Positions 1 to 8,380 of a DNA stretch of 64,000 bases are shown in pieces. Under the pieces are notes generated by a model. It saw only the letters and a list, made by a program, of their open reading frames with translations. It made no database searches and had not been told where the DNA came from. The DNA is taken from assembly GCF_001280515.1 (NCBI RefSeq), contig NZ_LBIQ01000030.1:930001-994000 (forward strand), in the 5' to 3' direction. Positions within the stretch are counted from its first letter, which is position 1. Each line of letters starts with the position of its first letter. The position numbers were made by a program, and so were the translations under genes. Source of the DNA: Mangrovimonas sp. ST2L15. Lineage in GTDB: Bacteria; Bacteroidota; Bacteroidia; Flavobacteriales; Flavobacteriaceae.

Positions 1-292
1 AAATGATTACGTGGTATCCATGAGGGTTCAATTCTTCTTCAATCCCTCTAATGACTGAGCCGAAAAAATTACTATCTACTCTTGGAACTACAACTCCTAC
101 ATTATGGCTTCGTCCTCTTTTTAAAGCCAAGGCCAATTTGTTTTGCTCGTAATTCATTTTAGATGCAGCTTCCAAGACGAGGGCTCTTGTGGCTTCACTA
201 ATTTTTGGGTTGTTATTTAGGGCTCTTGACACTGTTGCAGCCGTAATGTTTAGCTCTTTGGCTATGTCATAAATCGTAGTCTTTTTCGCCAT
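1..292 (-). CDS. LacI/GalR-family transcriptional repressor (N-terminal part, cut by window edge)
   Basis: Reading the minus strand from an ATG at 292 gives 97 codons before the window ends. Residues 6 to 50 form a LacI helix-turn-helix (IYDIAKELNITAATVSRAL) with the hinge region after it. From about residue 62 the periplasmic-binding-protein-like sensor domain begins (NVGVVVPRVDSNFFGSVI). Proteins of this family bind palindromic operators and are released by a sugar ligand. It diverges from the pectin operon that starts at 593, so it is probably that operon's local regulator. The ligand cannot be judged because most of the sensor domain is outside the window. Confidence 0.9.
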   Translation of the reverse strand, partial: MAKKTTIYDIAKELNITAATVSRALNNNPKISEATRALVLEAASKMNYEQNKLALALKRGRSHNVGVVVPRVDSNFFGSVIRGIEEELNPHGYHVII

Positions 293-326
293 TGAATTAG
301 AAGATATTAGTGAAGAAATGGGTCTA

Positions 327-334
327 CAAATATA
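327..334 (-). promoter_or_regulatory. -7 element of the LacI gene promoter
   Basis: On the minus strand this reads TATATTTG, a perfect match to the Bacteroidota -7 consensus TAnnTTTG, about 35 bases before the LacI start codon. No clear TTG is seen at the expected -33 position, which is occupied by the palindrome at 358-373. Confidence 0.5.
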
Positions 335-357
335 ATTATTTTTTCTTTTCAGAAATC

Positions 358-373
358 TTGTTATCGATTACAA
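358..373. promoter_or_regulatory. LacI-type operator 1
   Basis: TTGTTATCGATTACAA is a 16-base palindrome with a central CG and one mismatched pair, the usual form of a LacI-family operator. It lies at the -33 position of the LacI promoter, which would allow autoregulation. The core GTTATCGATTAC matches a second site at 535-546 at ten of twelve positions. Assignment to the adjacent regulator is inference. Confidence 0.55.
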
Positions 374-534
374 TATAAAATAAATATCCTTTTGATAATT
401 GTAAAATACAACAAAATAGGGTTTTAAAAATCCTAATATGAAATAAAATCACTATGTTTTTTTTCAATAATGCAATAAATAATAGAGCTTTTTGCATATT
501 TACTTGGAAAGTATTTTGAAATTTTTTAGGTTTG

Positions 535-546
535 GTAATCGATTGC
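535..546. promoter_or_regulatory. LacI-type operator 2
   Basis: GTAATCGATTGC is a near-palindrome around a central CG and resembles the site at 358-373. It sits about 50 bases before the first GH28 gene. A weak -7-like sequence (TAAGTTTT, 562-569) lies where this site would cover the -33 region of the pectin operon promoter, so repressor bound here would block transcription. Confidence 0.45.
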
Positions 547-592
547 ATTTTTGCTTTTCGATAAGTTTTGAATTCATTTTATATAGTTCTTT

Positions 593-2029
593 ATGAGGGT
601 GAGAAATTTTTTTGGGTTACTTTTTTTAATGCTGGTTTCTGTTTTGGGATGTTCCGATAAAAAGGAGTCGGTCGCTTTTAATCCATGGAGTGATATGAAG
701 ACGGTTTTGGAAACTATAAAGGCACCAGAATTTAAGAATGAAGTATATAATATAACGGACTATGGAGCACAGGGAGATAGTGTTTTCGACAATACAAAAA
801 TTATTGATTCGGTAATACGTCTTTGTTCGTCAAATGGAGGAGGTAAAGTTGTGATACCGGAAGGTAAATTTTTCACAGGTCCTATTCATCTTCAAGACAA
901 TGTCAATTTACATCTTGATAAGGATGCTGAAATTTTATTTAAAACCGATCCCAAGGCGTATTTGCCAGTAATACATACCTCCTATGAAGGAATAGAATTG
1001 ATGAATTACTCGCCATTGGTGTATGCTTACAAAAAAACAAATGTGGCTATAACAGGTTCTGGAGTTTTAAATGGGCAAGCGAATGAAACCAATTGGTGGC
1101 CATGGTGTAAAAAGGATGTTTATGGTTGGAAAGAAGGGGAGCCATCTCAAAGAGATAGTTTGAATTTGCCAAGATTGATGGAGATGGGGCAGGCAGGTGT
1201 ACCTCTTAAAGATAGAGTTTTTGGAGATGGGCATTATTTGAGGCCTACATTTATTGAGCCCTTTGAATGTAAAAATGTGTTGATTGAAGGGGTGAAAATC
1301 GTTAATGCTCCTTTTTGGGTTATACACCCTATCAAATCTCAAAATGTGATTGTGGATGGTGTTACTGTGGAAAGTCATGGGCCTAATAATGATGGTTGCG
1401 ATCCAGAATACTCCAAAAATGTGTGGATAAAGAATTGCACGTTTAATACCGGTGATGATTGTATTGCTATTAAAGCAGGTCGTGATAATGAAGGTAGGCG
1501 AGTAGGTATAAAAAGTGAAAACATCATTGTTCAGAATTGTAAAATGATTGATGGACACGGTGGCGTGGTAATTGGAAGTGAAATGTCGGCAGGTGTATCC
1601 AATGTTTATGTTGAAAACTGTGAAATGGATAGTCCAAATTTGGATAGAGCTATTCGAATTAAAACCAATTCCAGAAGAGGAGGTGTAGTTGATGGAGTTT
1701 ATGTCAGGAATTTAAATGTCGGACAAGTTAAAGAAGCCGTTTTGAGAGTCAATTTATTTTATGGCATTTATGCTGGACAGGAAGGTGAATTCATACCAGA
1801 GGTGAAGAACATTCTTTTAGAAAATGTCAAAGTAAAGAATGGAGGTAAATATGGAATTCTAGCCAAAGGTTATGCTGAATCACCTATTTCCAATATTACA
1901 TTTAAAGATGTTGTTATAGATCAGGTCGAAGAACCTTTTTCTATGGAGTCTGTAGAAAATCTGAAATTAATAAATACAAAAATTAATGGTGAACTTATGG
2001 AATTTCCAATTGAGTCCGCCAAACCTTAA
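593..2029 (+). CDS. GH28 polygalacturonase-like lipoprotein
   Basis: A 478-residue glycoside hydrolase family 28 protein, which hydrolyses alpha-1,4-galacturonosyl bonds in pectin. The N-terminus is a lipoprotein signal peptide with a cysteine near residue 20 (SVLGCSDKK), so it should be membrane-anchored and exported. The family's active-site motifs are present: NNDGCD at 265-270, GDD at 287-289, GHG at 321-323 and RIK at 355-357, on a right-handed beta-helix. The size suits an exo-acting enzyme, but mode of action is inference. It is the first gene of the pectin operon and is followed by a terminator-like hairpin before the next gene. Confidence 0.9.
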   Translation: MRVRNFFGLLFLMLVSVLGCSDKKESVAFNPWSDMKTVLETIKAPEFKNEVYNITDYGAQGDSVFDNTKIIDSVIRLCSSNGGGKVVIPEGKFFTGPIHLQDNVNLHLDKDAEILFKTDPKAYLPVIHTSYEGIELMNYSPLVYAYKKTNVAITGSGVLNGQANETNWWPWCKKDVYGWKEGEPSQRDSLNLPRLMEMGQAGVPLKDRVFGDGHYLRPTFIEPFECKNVLIEGVKIVNAPFWVIHPIKSQNVIVDGVTVESHGPNNDGCDPEYSKNVWIKNCTFNTGDDCIAIKAGRDNEGRRVGIKSENIIVQNCKMIDGHGGVVIGSEMSAGVSNVYVENCEMDSPNLDRAIRIKTNSRRGGVVDGVYVRNLNVGQVKEAVLRVNLFYGIYAGQEGEFIPEVKNILLENVKVKNGGKYGILAKGYAESPISNITFKDVVIDQVEEPFSMESVENLKLINTKINGELMEFPIESAKP

Positions 2030-2089
2030 GTTGAATTTTTAGCAATTGAGTTTACTATAAATTAGTTTGAATTGAAATGTTGTTTTTTA

Positions 2090-2121
2090 AATAAGCCTGA
2101 TAGCTGTCAGGCTTATTTTTT
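2090..2121 (+). terminator. Intra-operon terminator or attenuator hairpin
   Basis: An 11-base perfect stem (AATAAGCCTGA at 2090-2100 with TCAGGCTTATT at 2107-2117) and a 6-base loop are followed by a T-run. It lies between the first GH28 gene and the esterase that starts at 2134. No promoter match is seen in the 12 bases between them, so transcription of the rest of the operon probably depends on read-through. Confidence 0.7.
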
Positions 2122-2133
2122 AGATGAAATGGT

Positions 2134-3042
2134 ATGAAAGTGAAATTTCCAATCATATGTTTGATAATGCTGTTGACTTCCTACGGAATGGCTTTTCAGC
2201 AAATTAAAAAGGATACATCCTATACTGTAGCCTCTACCTACAAGAAGTTGGTTAAAAAGCATCCAGATATCAAAGAGGTGGCAATACCTGAAACACCTAA
2301 TTTGACAATTCAGAAAAATTTGGTTTACGGAACCATAGGTGACCGAAAGTTGCGTTTAGATCGTTTTGAGAATACATCTGTTTCCAATGCCCCTGCTATA
2401 ATTTTGGTTCACGGTGGAGGTTGGAAATCGGGAGATAAAAAATTGATGGCACCTTTGGCAGCCCACTTAGCTTTAAAAGGATATCAATGTTTTGCAGTAG
2501 AATATCGTCTATCAGATGAAGCTAAATACCCGGCAGCTATAGATGATGTTACAGAAACAATTCGTTTTATTAGAAAACATGCCAAAGAATATCAAATTAA
2601 TAAAGACAATATAGTCGTTTTAGGAGCTTCGGCTGGGGCTCAAATAGCCACTTTGGTAGGTTATTTGGAACCTGATTTAGTTCGAGCCGTTGTGAATATT
2701 GATGGCGTGCTGGCTTTTAGGCATCCAGAATCATCAGAAGGAGATATGGCAGCCTTTTGGTTGGGAGGTGTTTATGAAGAGGCTCAAGAAAATTGGGAAA
2801 ATGCTTCGCCTATTAACCATGTTTCCAAAAACTCCCCGCCAATTTTGTTTATCAGTAGTTCGTTTCCCAGATTCCAAGCTGGAAGGGACGATATGATTAA
2901 AAAATTAGATAACTATAATATTTTTAGTGATCATTATACATTGCCAGGGAGTCCTCATTCTTTCTGGTTGTTTCACCCATGGTTTGAGGAGACTTTAAAC
3001 CATATTACTGTATTTTTAGATAAGACATTAAAGAAAAATTAA
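2134..3042 (+). CDS. Exported alpha/beta-hydrolase esterase
   Basis: A 302-residue protein with a cleavable signal peptide (ending near MAFQ) and an alpha/beta-hydrolase fold of the carboxylesterase/lipase type. The oxyanion motif HGGGW is at 93-97, the nucleophile serine at 166 in GASAG, and a likely catalytic histidine at 275 (SPHSFW). In a pectin operon the likely job is removal of acetyl or feruloyl groups from pectin side chains, but the substrate is inference. It starts just after a hairpin and ends 5 bases before the DUF4861 gene. Confidence 0.75.
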   Translation: MKVKFPIICLIMLLTSYGMAFQQIKKDTSYTVASTYKKLVKKHPDIKEVAIPETPNLTIQKNLVYGTIGDRKLRLDRFENTSVSNAPAIILVHGGGWKSGDKKLMAPLAAHLALKGYQCFAVEYRLSDEAKYPAAIDDVTETIRFIRKHAKEYQINKDNIVVLGASAGAQIATLVGYLEPDLVRAVVNIDGVLAFRHPESSEGDMAAFWLGGVYEEAQENWENASPINHVSKNSPPILFISSSFPRFQAGRDDMIKKLDNYNIFSDHYTLPGSPHSFWLFHPWFEETLNHITVFLDKTLKKN

Positions 3043-3047
3043 ACCCT

Positions 3048-4064
3048 ATGAAAAAACGAAATTATATTGCTGTAATATGTCTTGGAGCTTTGTTCTTGGC
3101 TTGTAAAAATGAAAAGAAAGAAACTCCTGATGAAAAGGTTGAAGTAGAACAGGCGGAAAAGACTATCCCTAACACCTATGCCGAAATTGCCATTGCCCAA
3201 GGAGGTGAATGGGTGGATGGACCGAGAGGTCATAAGGAATATGCCAATGGAACATCTTTTAAAAATGTTGACAATCTTAAAGTTCCAGAACAACATACTG
3301 ATCACTCGTGGTACATTCGATATGAAGGTCCAGGTTGGGAGAGTAATAAAGTAGGGTACAGGTTGTATTTAGATTGGCGAAATGCTATAGATATTTTTGG
3401 TAAAAAAACCGATACCATGGTTTTGGCCCAAGTGGGGCAAGATGGATTTGATTCCTATCATGAGCCAGAACCCTGGGGGCAAGATATACTTAAAGTTGGC
3501 AAAGGTTTGGGAGTAGGTTCCCTAGGTAGATTAGTCAATAATGAAGTGCAGCATTTCCAAGAAGTCGATTCAACCTTTGCTTCCGTAGAAAATTCTGATG
3601 CCTTATCTACTGTTCATGTCAATTACTTTGGATGGAAGACAGGAGATGAAAGTATTGATTTGAAATCTACCTTGAGTATTCAGCCAGATAAAAGATATAC
3701 CAAGCACACTATTAAACCTTCAAAAGCAGTAAATGGTATTGTAACAGGAATTATCAATCACGAAGTGGACTATTTGGAAAAACTAAGTGAAAACAAAAAA
3801 TGGGGATATATTGCTACTTATGGCGAACAAACTTTGGTGCCCGATAAATTAGGGATGGCGGTTTTTTATGAGTTAGGAACTACTGCAGAAGTCAAAAAAG
3901 GAGAGTTTGATTATTTGGTAGAATTTAAACCAACAACAGAGCCTATTTCCTTTTACTTTTTAGGTGCTTGGGAACAGGAACCCGATGGTATCAAAAACAA
4001 AAAAGAGTTTGAGGCCTATTTAGATGGGTTGTTGGCAGAATTGAATTCTAATAATAAGATGTAA
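3048..4064 (+). CDS. DUF4861-family lipoprotein
   Basis: A 338-residue lipoprotein (signal peptide with LFLACKNEK) whose remaining length matches DUF4861 by recognisable segments such as GGEWVDGPRGHKEYANG and VGYRLYLDWRNAIDIFGKK. DUF4861 proteins are common beside GH28, GH105 and pectate lyase genes in Bacteroidota. I know of no firmly established activity, so none is assigned. It sits between an esterase and a cupin gene; its TAA stop overlaps the next ATG by one base (TAATG), implying coupled translation. Confidence 0.8.
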   Translation: MKKRNYIAVICLGALFLACKNEKKETPDEKVEVEQAEKTIPNTYAEIAIAQGGEWVDGPRGHKEYANGTSFKNVDNLKVPEQHTDHSWYIRYEGPGWESNKVGYRLYLDWRNAIDIFGKKTDTMVLAQVGQDGFDSYHEPEPWGQDILKVGKGLGVGSLGRLVNNEVQHFQEVDSTFASVENSDALSTVHVNYFGWKTGDESIDLKSTLSIQPDKRYTKHTIKPSKAVNGIVTGIINHEVDYLEKLSENKKWGYIATYGEQTLVPDKLGMAVFYELGTTAEVKKGEFDYLVEFKPTTEPISFYFLGAWEQEPDGIKNKKEFEAYLDGLLAELNSNNKM

Positions 4065-4483
4065 TGAAAAGGAGCGTCCAAATTTTTCTTGTTGGATGTC
4101 TATCCTTAGGAATCCAGTTCTTGTGTGCCCAAGAAAAAAAATGGACTATTGAAGACTGTGTCAATACTTTTTCCCAAGAGGAAGCGGTTCCTACCAAAGT
4201 TGGATATCAATATTGGTTTGCCGACAAGGATTTTTTGGATGGACGAACCATAAAAATGAGTGTGGTTTCTCCTGGAAAATCTACCCATGCACCTCACAAA
4301 CATGCGGAAGATGAATTCTTTTATGTTTTGGAAGGGACAGCTACATTCTATCTAAATGGAAAAGAACAAGTCGTTGGACCTAATACAAGTTTATACTGTC
4401 CGTCAAATAGCATGCATGGTATTAGTAATGCTGGTGAAACAGATTTGAAATATTTGGTTATCAAAAAGTATGATAAAAAGTAA
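4064..4483 (+). CDS. Exported single-domain cupin, KdgF-like
   Basis: A 139-residue protein with a signal peptide (ending near FLCAQ) and one cupin barrel. Motif 1 (HKHAEDEFFYVLEG) supplies the metal-binding His-His-Glu, and motif 2 (PSNSMHGISN) the last histidine. KdgF, a small cupin, opens the ring of 4,5-unsaturated monouronates released from pectin or alginate. The next gene is a GH105 that releases exactly this product, so a KdgF-like role in the periplasm is a reasonable inference. KdgF itself usually lacks a signal peptide, so another sugar-binding cupin role is possible. Confidence 0.7.
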   Translation: MKRSVQIFLVGCLSLGIQFLCAQEKKWTIEDCVNTFSQEEAVPTKVGYQYWFADKDFLDGRTIKMSVVSPGKSTHAPHKHAEDEFFYVLEGTATFYLNGKEQVVGPNTSLYCPSNSMHGISNAGETDLKYLVIKKYDKK

Positions 4484-4490
4484 AATTAAG

Positions 4491-5720
4491 ATGATGAATA
4501 AACTATCGGTAGCAATTGTTTTAACCCTTGGTCTTTTTTTAAGTTGTAAGGACCAAAAAAAGCAGATTGAAACAGAAGAATCTGTATCTGAACAAATCGT
4601 GGTTGATACCTTGAAGTGGTCAGAACGAATGGCGCTTTCAGAGATTGAACGTTTTCCAGACCCTACCTTACTCGATTTTAGAGAAAAACCTAGATGGAGT
4701 TATACCAATGGCTTGGTATTGCAGGCCATGTCTAGAGTTTATGAGCAAACTCACAATCAAAAACTCTATGACTATATCTATGATTATGGAAATAGAATGA
4801 TTCATGAAGATGGCTCAATTGAAACTTATAAGTTATCAAACTACAACTTGGATATGATTAAGTCCGGAGATGCCATTTATTATCTCTATCAAAACAAACA
4901 GGAACCTAGATTTAAACAAGCCATGGATACCCTTCATAAACAATTAGAAGGACAGCCTACGACTTCTGAAGGTGGATATTGGCACAAAAAAGTTTATCCA
5001 TTTCAAATGTGGTTGGATGGTGTTTATATGGCAGAACCATTTCATACCAAATATGCCAAAACCTTTATGAGTCCTGAGGAAGCCAAAAAGGTTTACGATA
5101 AAATAATGCTTCAGTTTGATTTAATTGAAAAGCATAGCCGGGATTCTGAAACTGGTTTGTACTATCATGGATGGGATGAAAGTAAAGAACAAAAATGGGC
5201 GAATAAAGAAACCGGTTTATCGCAACATTTCTGGTCACGAGGTATGGGGTGGTATGGAATGGCCATGGTAGACGTTTTGGATGTTTTACCAGAAGATTAT
5301 GAAGGCAGAGACCGTTTGCTTACTTACCTAAATCAATACGCAGAAGCAATAGTGAAGTATCAAGATGAAAGTGGGGCATGGTATCAAGTGCTAAATCTTC
5401 CAGATAGAGAAGGAAACTATCTGGAAGCTACCGGAACTTCTATGTTTACTTATACCTTGGCAAAAGGAGTTAATAAGGGGTATCTTCCTGAATCTTTTAA
5501 AGCATATGCCGACAAAGGTTTTCAAGGAATTCTGGATACTTTTATTACAGTTGAGGATTCAGGTGTCGTTAATCTAAATCAATGTTGTTCAGTAGCTGGT
5601 TTGGGGGGTAGCCCTTACCGTGATGGATCCTTTGAATATTATATTGGAGAGAAAATAAGATCTAATGACCCAAAAGGGACCGGTCCATTTATCATGGCCG
5701 CTTTAGAATTGGGTAAATAG
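4491..5720 (+). CDS. GH105 unsaturated rhamnogalacturonyl/galacturonyl hydrolase
   Basis: A lipoprotein of about 409 residues with a GH105 (alpha/alpha)6 barrel. Family features are visible: RWSYTNGLVLQAM, the aspartate in NYNLDMIKSGD, MWLDGVYMAEPF and QHFWSRGMGWYGMA. GH105 enzymes remove the unsaturated uronic acid left at the non-reducing end by polysaccharide lyases. I chose the ATG at 4491 (4494 also fits) because the lipoprotein signal (LFLSCKDQ) begins there; an upstream in-frame ATG at 4470 would put charged residues before it and overlap the cupin gene. It works downstream of the PL10 domain encoded at 9601. Confidence 0.9.
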   Translation: MMNKLSVAIVLTLGLFLSCKDQKKQIETEESVSEQIVVDTLKWSERMALSEIERFPDPTLLDFREKPRWSYTNGLVLQAMSRVYEQTHNQKLYDYIYDYGNRMIHEDGSIETYKLSNYNLDMIKSGDAIYYLYQNKQEPRFKQAMDTLHKQLEGQPTTSEGGYWHKKVYPFQMWLDGVYMAEPFHTKYAKTFMSPEEAKKVYDKIMLQFDLIEKHSRDSETGLYYHGWDESKEQKWANKETGLSQHFWSRGMGWYGMAMVDVLDVLPEDYEGRDRLLTYLNQYAEAIVKYQDESGAWYQVLNLPDREGNYLEATGTSMFTYTLAKGVNKGYLPESFKAYADKGFQGILDTFITVEDSGVVNLNQCCSVAGLGGSPYRDGSFEYYIGEKIRSNDPKGTGPFIMAALELGK

Positions 5721-5729
5721 TAACAAATC

Positions 5730-6773
5730 ATGGCTTCCATTAATACTGCTTTATGTTCTTTTGGAATGAGTGGACTTGTGTTTCATGCGCCATTCATAGA
5801 AGCACATCTCGATTTTAATTTATATGGGGTATTGGAGCGCTCTAAAAATTTGGCAGAAGGAACCTATCCAGGCATCAAAACTTTTCGGACATTAGAGGAA
5901 CTTCTAGCTGATGAGAAGGTTGACTTGGTAGTTGTAAATACACCTAACATCACCCATTTTGAATTCACCAAACAAGCCATTTCGGCGGGAAAGCATGTAG
6001 TTGTTGAAAAACCTTTTACTGTAAGCTCTGAAGAATCTGAAGTATTAATGGCATTGGCGAAAGAACATCAAGTATTACTTTCTGTCTTTCATAATAGACG
6101 ATGGGATAGTGATTTTTTAACCGTCAAGAAAGTTCTTGAACAAAAAGTTTTAGGAGATATTGTTGAGGCCGAATTTCATTTTGACCGTTTTGAGCCTGCT
6201 TTGAGTTATAAGGTGCATAAAGAGACCCCGACCGAAGGAGTGGGAAGCTTGTACGATCTCGGCTCCCATATTATCGATCAGGCGATTCAACTTTTCGGTA
6301 TGCCAAAAAGTGTGTTTGCTACTTTGGATGGTTTTCGAGAACACTCGAAAGTGGTTGATTATTTTGATGTCAAACTGTATTATCCACATCATTACGTGAC
6401 TTTAAAATCAAGCTATTTTGTTAGAGAGCCTTTGCCAGCATTTAGTGTTCATGGAACCAAGGGGTCTTTTTTGAAATCGAAGGCCGATATACAAGAAGCT
6501 GTACTTCAAAAGGGAATCAAACCAAATACCGAATTCTGGGGTGTGGAGCCTGAAAAAGAGCAAGGATGGCTTCATTATATGAAGGATGGTCAATCCATTA
6601 AAACTCATCAAGCGACCGAAATGGGCAATTACATGGCTTATTATGACCAAATCTCTAAAGCTATAATAAATCAGGAAAAACTTCCTGTAACAGCAGAAGA
6701 AGCCACCTTGGTTATAAAAATTATTGAGGCCGCTCTTAGAAGTCATCAAGAAAAACGCATCATAGATTTATGA
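5730..6773 (+). CDS. Gfo/Idh/MocA-family NAD(P)-dependent oxidoreductase
   Basis: A 347-residue cytoplasmic protein without a signal peptide. The N-terminal Rossmann fold has the variant glycine motif FGMSGLVFHAPF, as in the YdgJ-type branch, and the family signature EKPFT follows near residue 95. The C-terminal half is the alpha/beta substrate domain. These enzymes oxidise or reduce sugars, uronates or inositols. It is the only clearly cytoplasmic enzyme in this operon, so it may act on an imported sugar such as galacturonate, rhamnose or arabinose. The last four bases overlap the GH43 start. Confidence 0.85.
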   Translation: MASINTALCSFGMSGLVFHAPFIEAHLDFNLYGVLERSKNLAEGTYPGIKTFRTLEELLADEKVDLVVVNTPNITHFEFTKQAISAGKHVVVEKPFTVSSEESEVLMALAKEHQVLLSVFHNRRWDSDFLTVKKVLEQKVLGDIVEAEFHFDRFEPALSYKVHKETPTEGVGSLYDLGSHIIDQAIQLFGMPKSVFATLDGFREHSKVVDYFDVKLYYPHHYVTLKSSYFVREPLPAFSVHGTKGSFLKSKADIQEAVLQKGIKPNTEFWGVEPEKEQGWLHYMKDGQSIKTHQATEMGNYMAYYDQISKAIINQEKLPVTAEEATLVIKIIEAALRSHQEKRIIDL

Positions 6774-8380
6774 AAAAAATAGTTGTTCTAGCAAGTTTAT
6801 TTATAATAGGGAATTTATATTCCCAAACAAAGAATGTGTCACAGGTTTGGGTTTCCGACAATGGCGATGGAACCTATACCAATCCCATTTTGCACGCCGA
6901 TTATTCCGATCCCGATGTGGTGCGCGTGGGAGATGATTATTATATGACGGCTTCGTCGTTTACCTGTACTCCTGGTTTACCCATTCTTCATTCCAAGGAT
7001 TTGGTAAATTGGGATTTGGTGAATTATGCACTTCCTAAACAAGTGCCATTGGATGTATTTGACAAACCCCAACATGGTAAAGGCGTGTGGGCACCATGTA
7101 TTAGATATCACAATGGGGAGTATTATATTTATTATCCAGATCCCGATTTTGGAATTTATATGATCAAAACCAAAGACCCAAAAGCTGCTTGGTCTGAACC
7201 TGTATTGGTTAAAGGAGGTCGCGGACTCATTGACCCTACCCCGCTATGGGATGATGATGGTCAGGTCTATTTGGCTTATGCTTTTGCTGGAAGTCGCGCT
7301 GGAATTAAAAGCCTTTTGGTTATCGCTTCTATGAACGATGAGGGAACCAAAACCAATGATGATGAAGTGATGATTATTGATGGCCATGATGGAGAAGATA
7401 CCATTGAGGGGCCTAAATTTTATAAACGAAATGACTATTACTACATTTTTGCACCTTCAGGTGGTGTAGCTACCGGTTGGCAAACCATTTTAAGGTCAAA
7501 ATCCGTATTCGGACCTTATGAGAAGAAGAAAGTTCTACATCAAGGAGCAACCGACATTAATGGTCCGCATCAAGGAGCTTGGGTAGAAACCCAAACTGGA
7601 GAGGATTGGTTTATCCATTTTCAGGATAAGGGAGCTTACGGACGTATTGTACACATGCAACCCATGCATTGGGAAAAGGGCTGGCCAGTAATGGGAGTCA
7701 ATCAATCCAAGAGTGGTGTTGGGGAGCCTGTAACTACTTATAAAAAACCTAATGTAGGTAAGACGTATGACATCGTTACACCGCCAGATTCAGATGAATT
7801 TAACACACCAACAGTAGGTTTGCAATGGCAGTGGCAGGCAAATAAACAGGTGTATTGGGGATTTCCAACATCGATGGGACATTTTACCATGTATTGTAGA
7901 CCACTTTCTGAAGAGGCCAACAATATCCATGATGTGCCCAATTTATTATTACAAAAATTCCCGGCGGAAACTTTTACAGCTACTTCAAAAGTGACTTTTA
8001 ATGCACGTCACGATGGCGAAAAAGTTGGTTTCTTGGTTATGGGGTTGGATTACAGCTATCTTCAAATGAAACAGGAGAATGGAGACTTATTTCTGTCTCA
8101 GGTAACTTGCATGGATGCTGATAAAGGGACTAAGGAAAGACCTGGTGAAAAAGTAAAATTGAAGACGAATACCATATATCTGCAGGTGCGAGTGAGTGGA
8201 GGAGGTCAATGTGATTTTTATTACAGTTTAAATAATAAAAAGTTTACAAAACTTGGAGAAACGTTTACAGCTCGAGAGGGTAAATGGATAGGAGCCAAGG
8301 TGGGCTTTATGGCATTGCGAGAGGGTGTTATTAATGACTCGGGGAGTCTCGATATTGATTGGATTCGATTTACAAAATGA
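6770..8380 (+). CDS. GH43 alpha-L-arabinofuranosidase/beta-xylosidase with C-terminal beta-sandwich
   Basis: A 536-residue exported enzyme (signal peptide ending LYSQ). The five-bladed GH43 propeller carries the expected catalytic base in DYSDPDV (Asp47), a second aspartate in GLIDPTPLWDDDG, and the acid glutamate in DTIEGPKFYKR. From about residue 335 a concanavalin-like C-terminal domain follows, typical of the GH43_12-like group that removes arabinose from pectin side chains. Substrate choice is inference. It overlaps its neighbours by ATGA junctions on both sides. Confidence 0.85.
   Translation: MKKIVVLASLFIIGNLYSQTKNVSQVWVSDNGDGTYTNPILHADYSDPDVVRVGDDYYMTASSFTCTPGLPILHSKDLVNWDLVNYALPKQVPLDVFDKPQHGKGVWAPCIRYHNGEYYIYYPDPDFGIYMIKTKDPKAAWSEPVLVKGGRGLIDPTPLWDDDGQVYLAYAFAGSRAGIKSLLVIASMNDEGTKTNDDEVMIIDGHDGEDTIEGPKFYKRNDYYYIFAPSGGVATGWQTILRSKSVFGPYEKKKVLHQGATDINGPHQGAWVETQTGEDWFIHFQDKGAYGRIVHMQPMHWEKGWPVMGVNQSKSGVGEPVTTYKKPNVGKTYDIVTPPDSDEFNTPTVGLQWQWQANKQVYWGFPTSMGHFTMYCRPLSEEANNIHDVPNLLLQKFPAETFTATSKVTFNARHDGEKVGFLVMGLDYSYLQMKQENGDLFLSQVTCMDADKGTKERPGEKVKLKTNTIYLQVRVSGGGQCDFYYSLNNKKFTKLGETFTAREGKWIGAKVGFMALREGVINDSGSLDIDWIRFTK

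Noticed and set aside
336-548. A 70-codon minus-strand open frame between LacI and GH28
   Set aside because: It covers the divergent promoter and operators, is AT-rich and has no protein-like features.
1067-1558. A 163-codon minus-strand open frame inside the first GH28 gene
   Set aside because: It is the reverse of a gene with clear GH28 motifs on the plus strand; the translated sequence has no recognisable domain.
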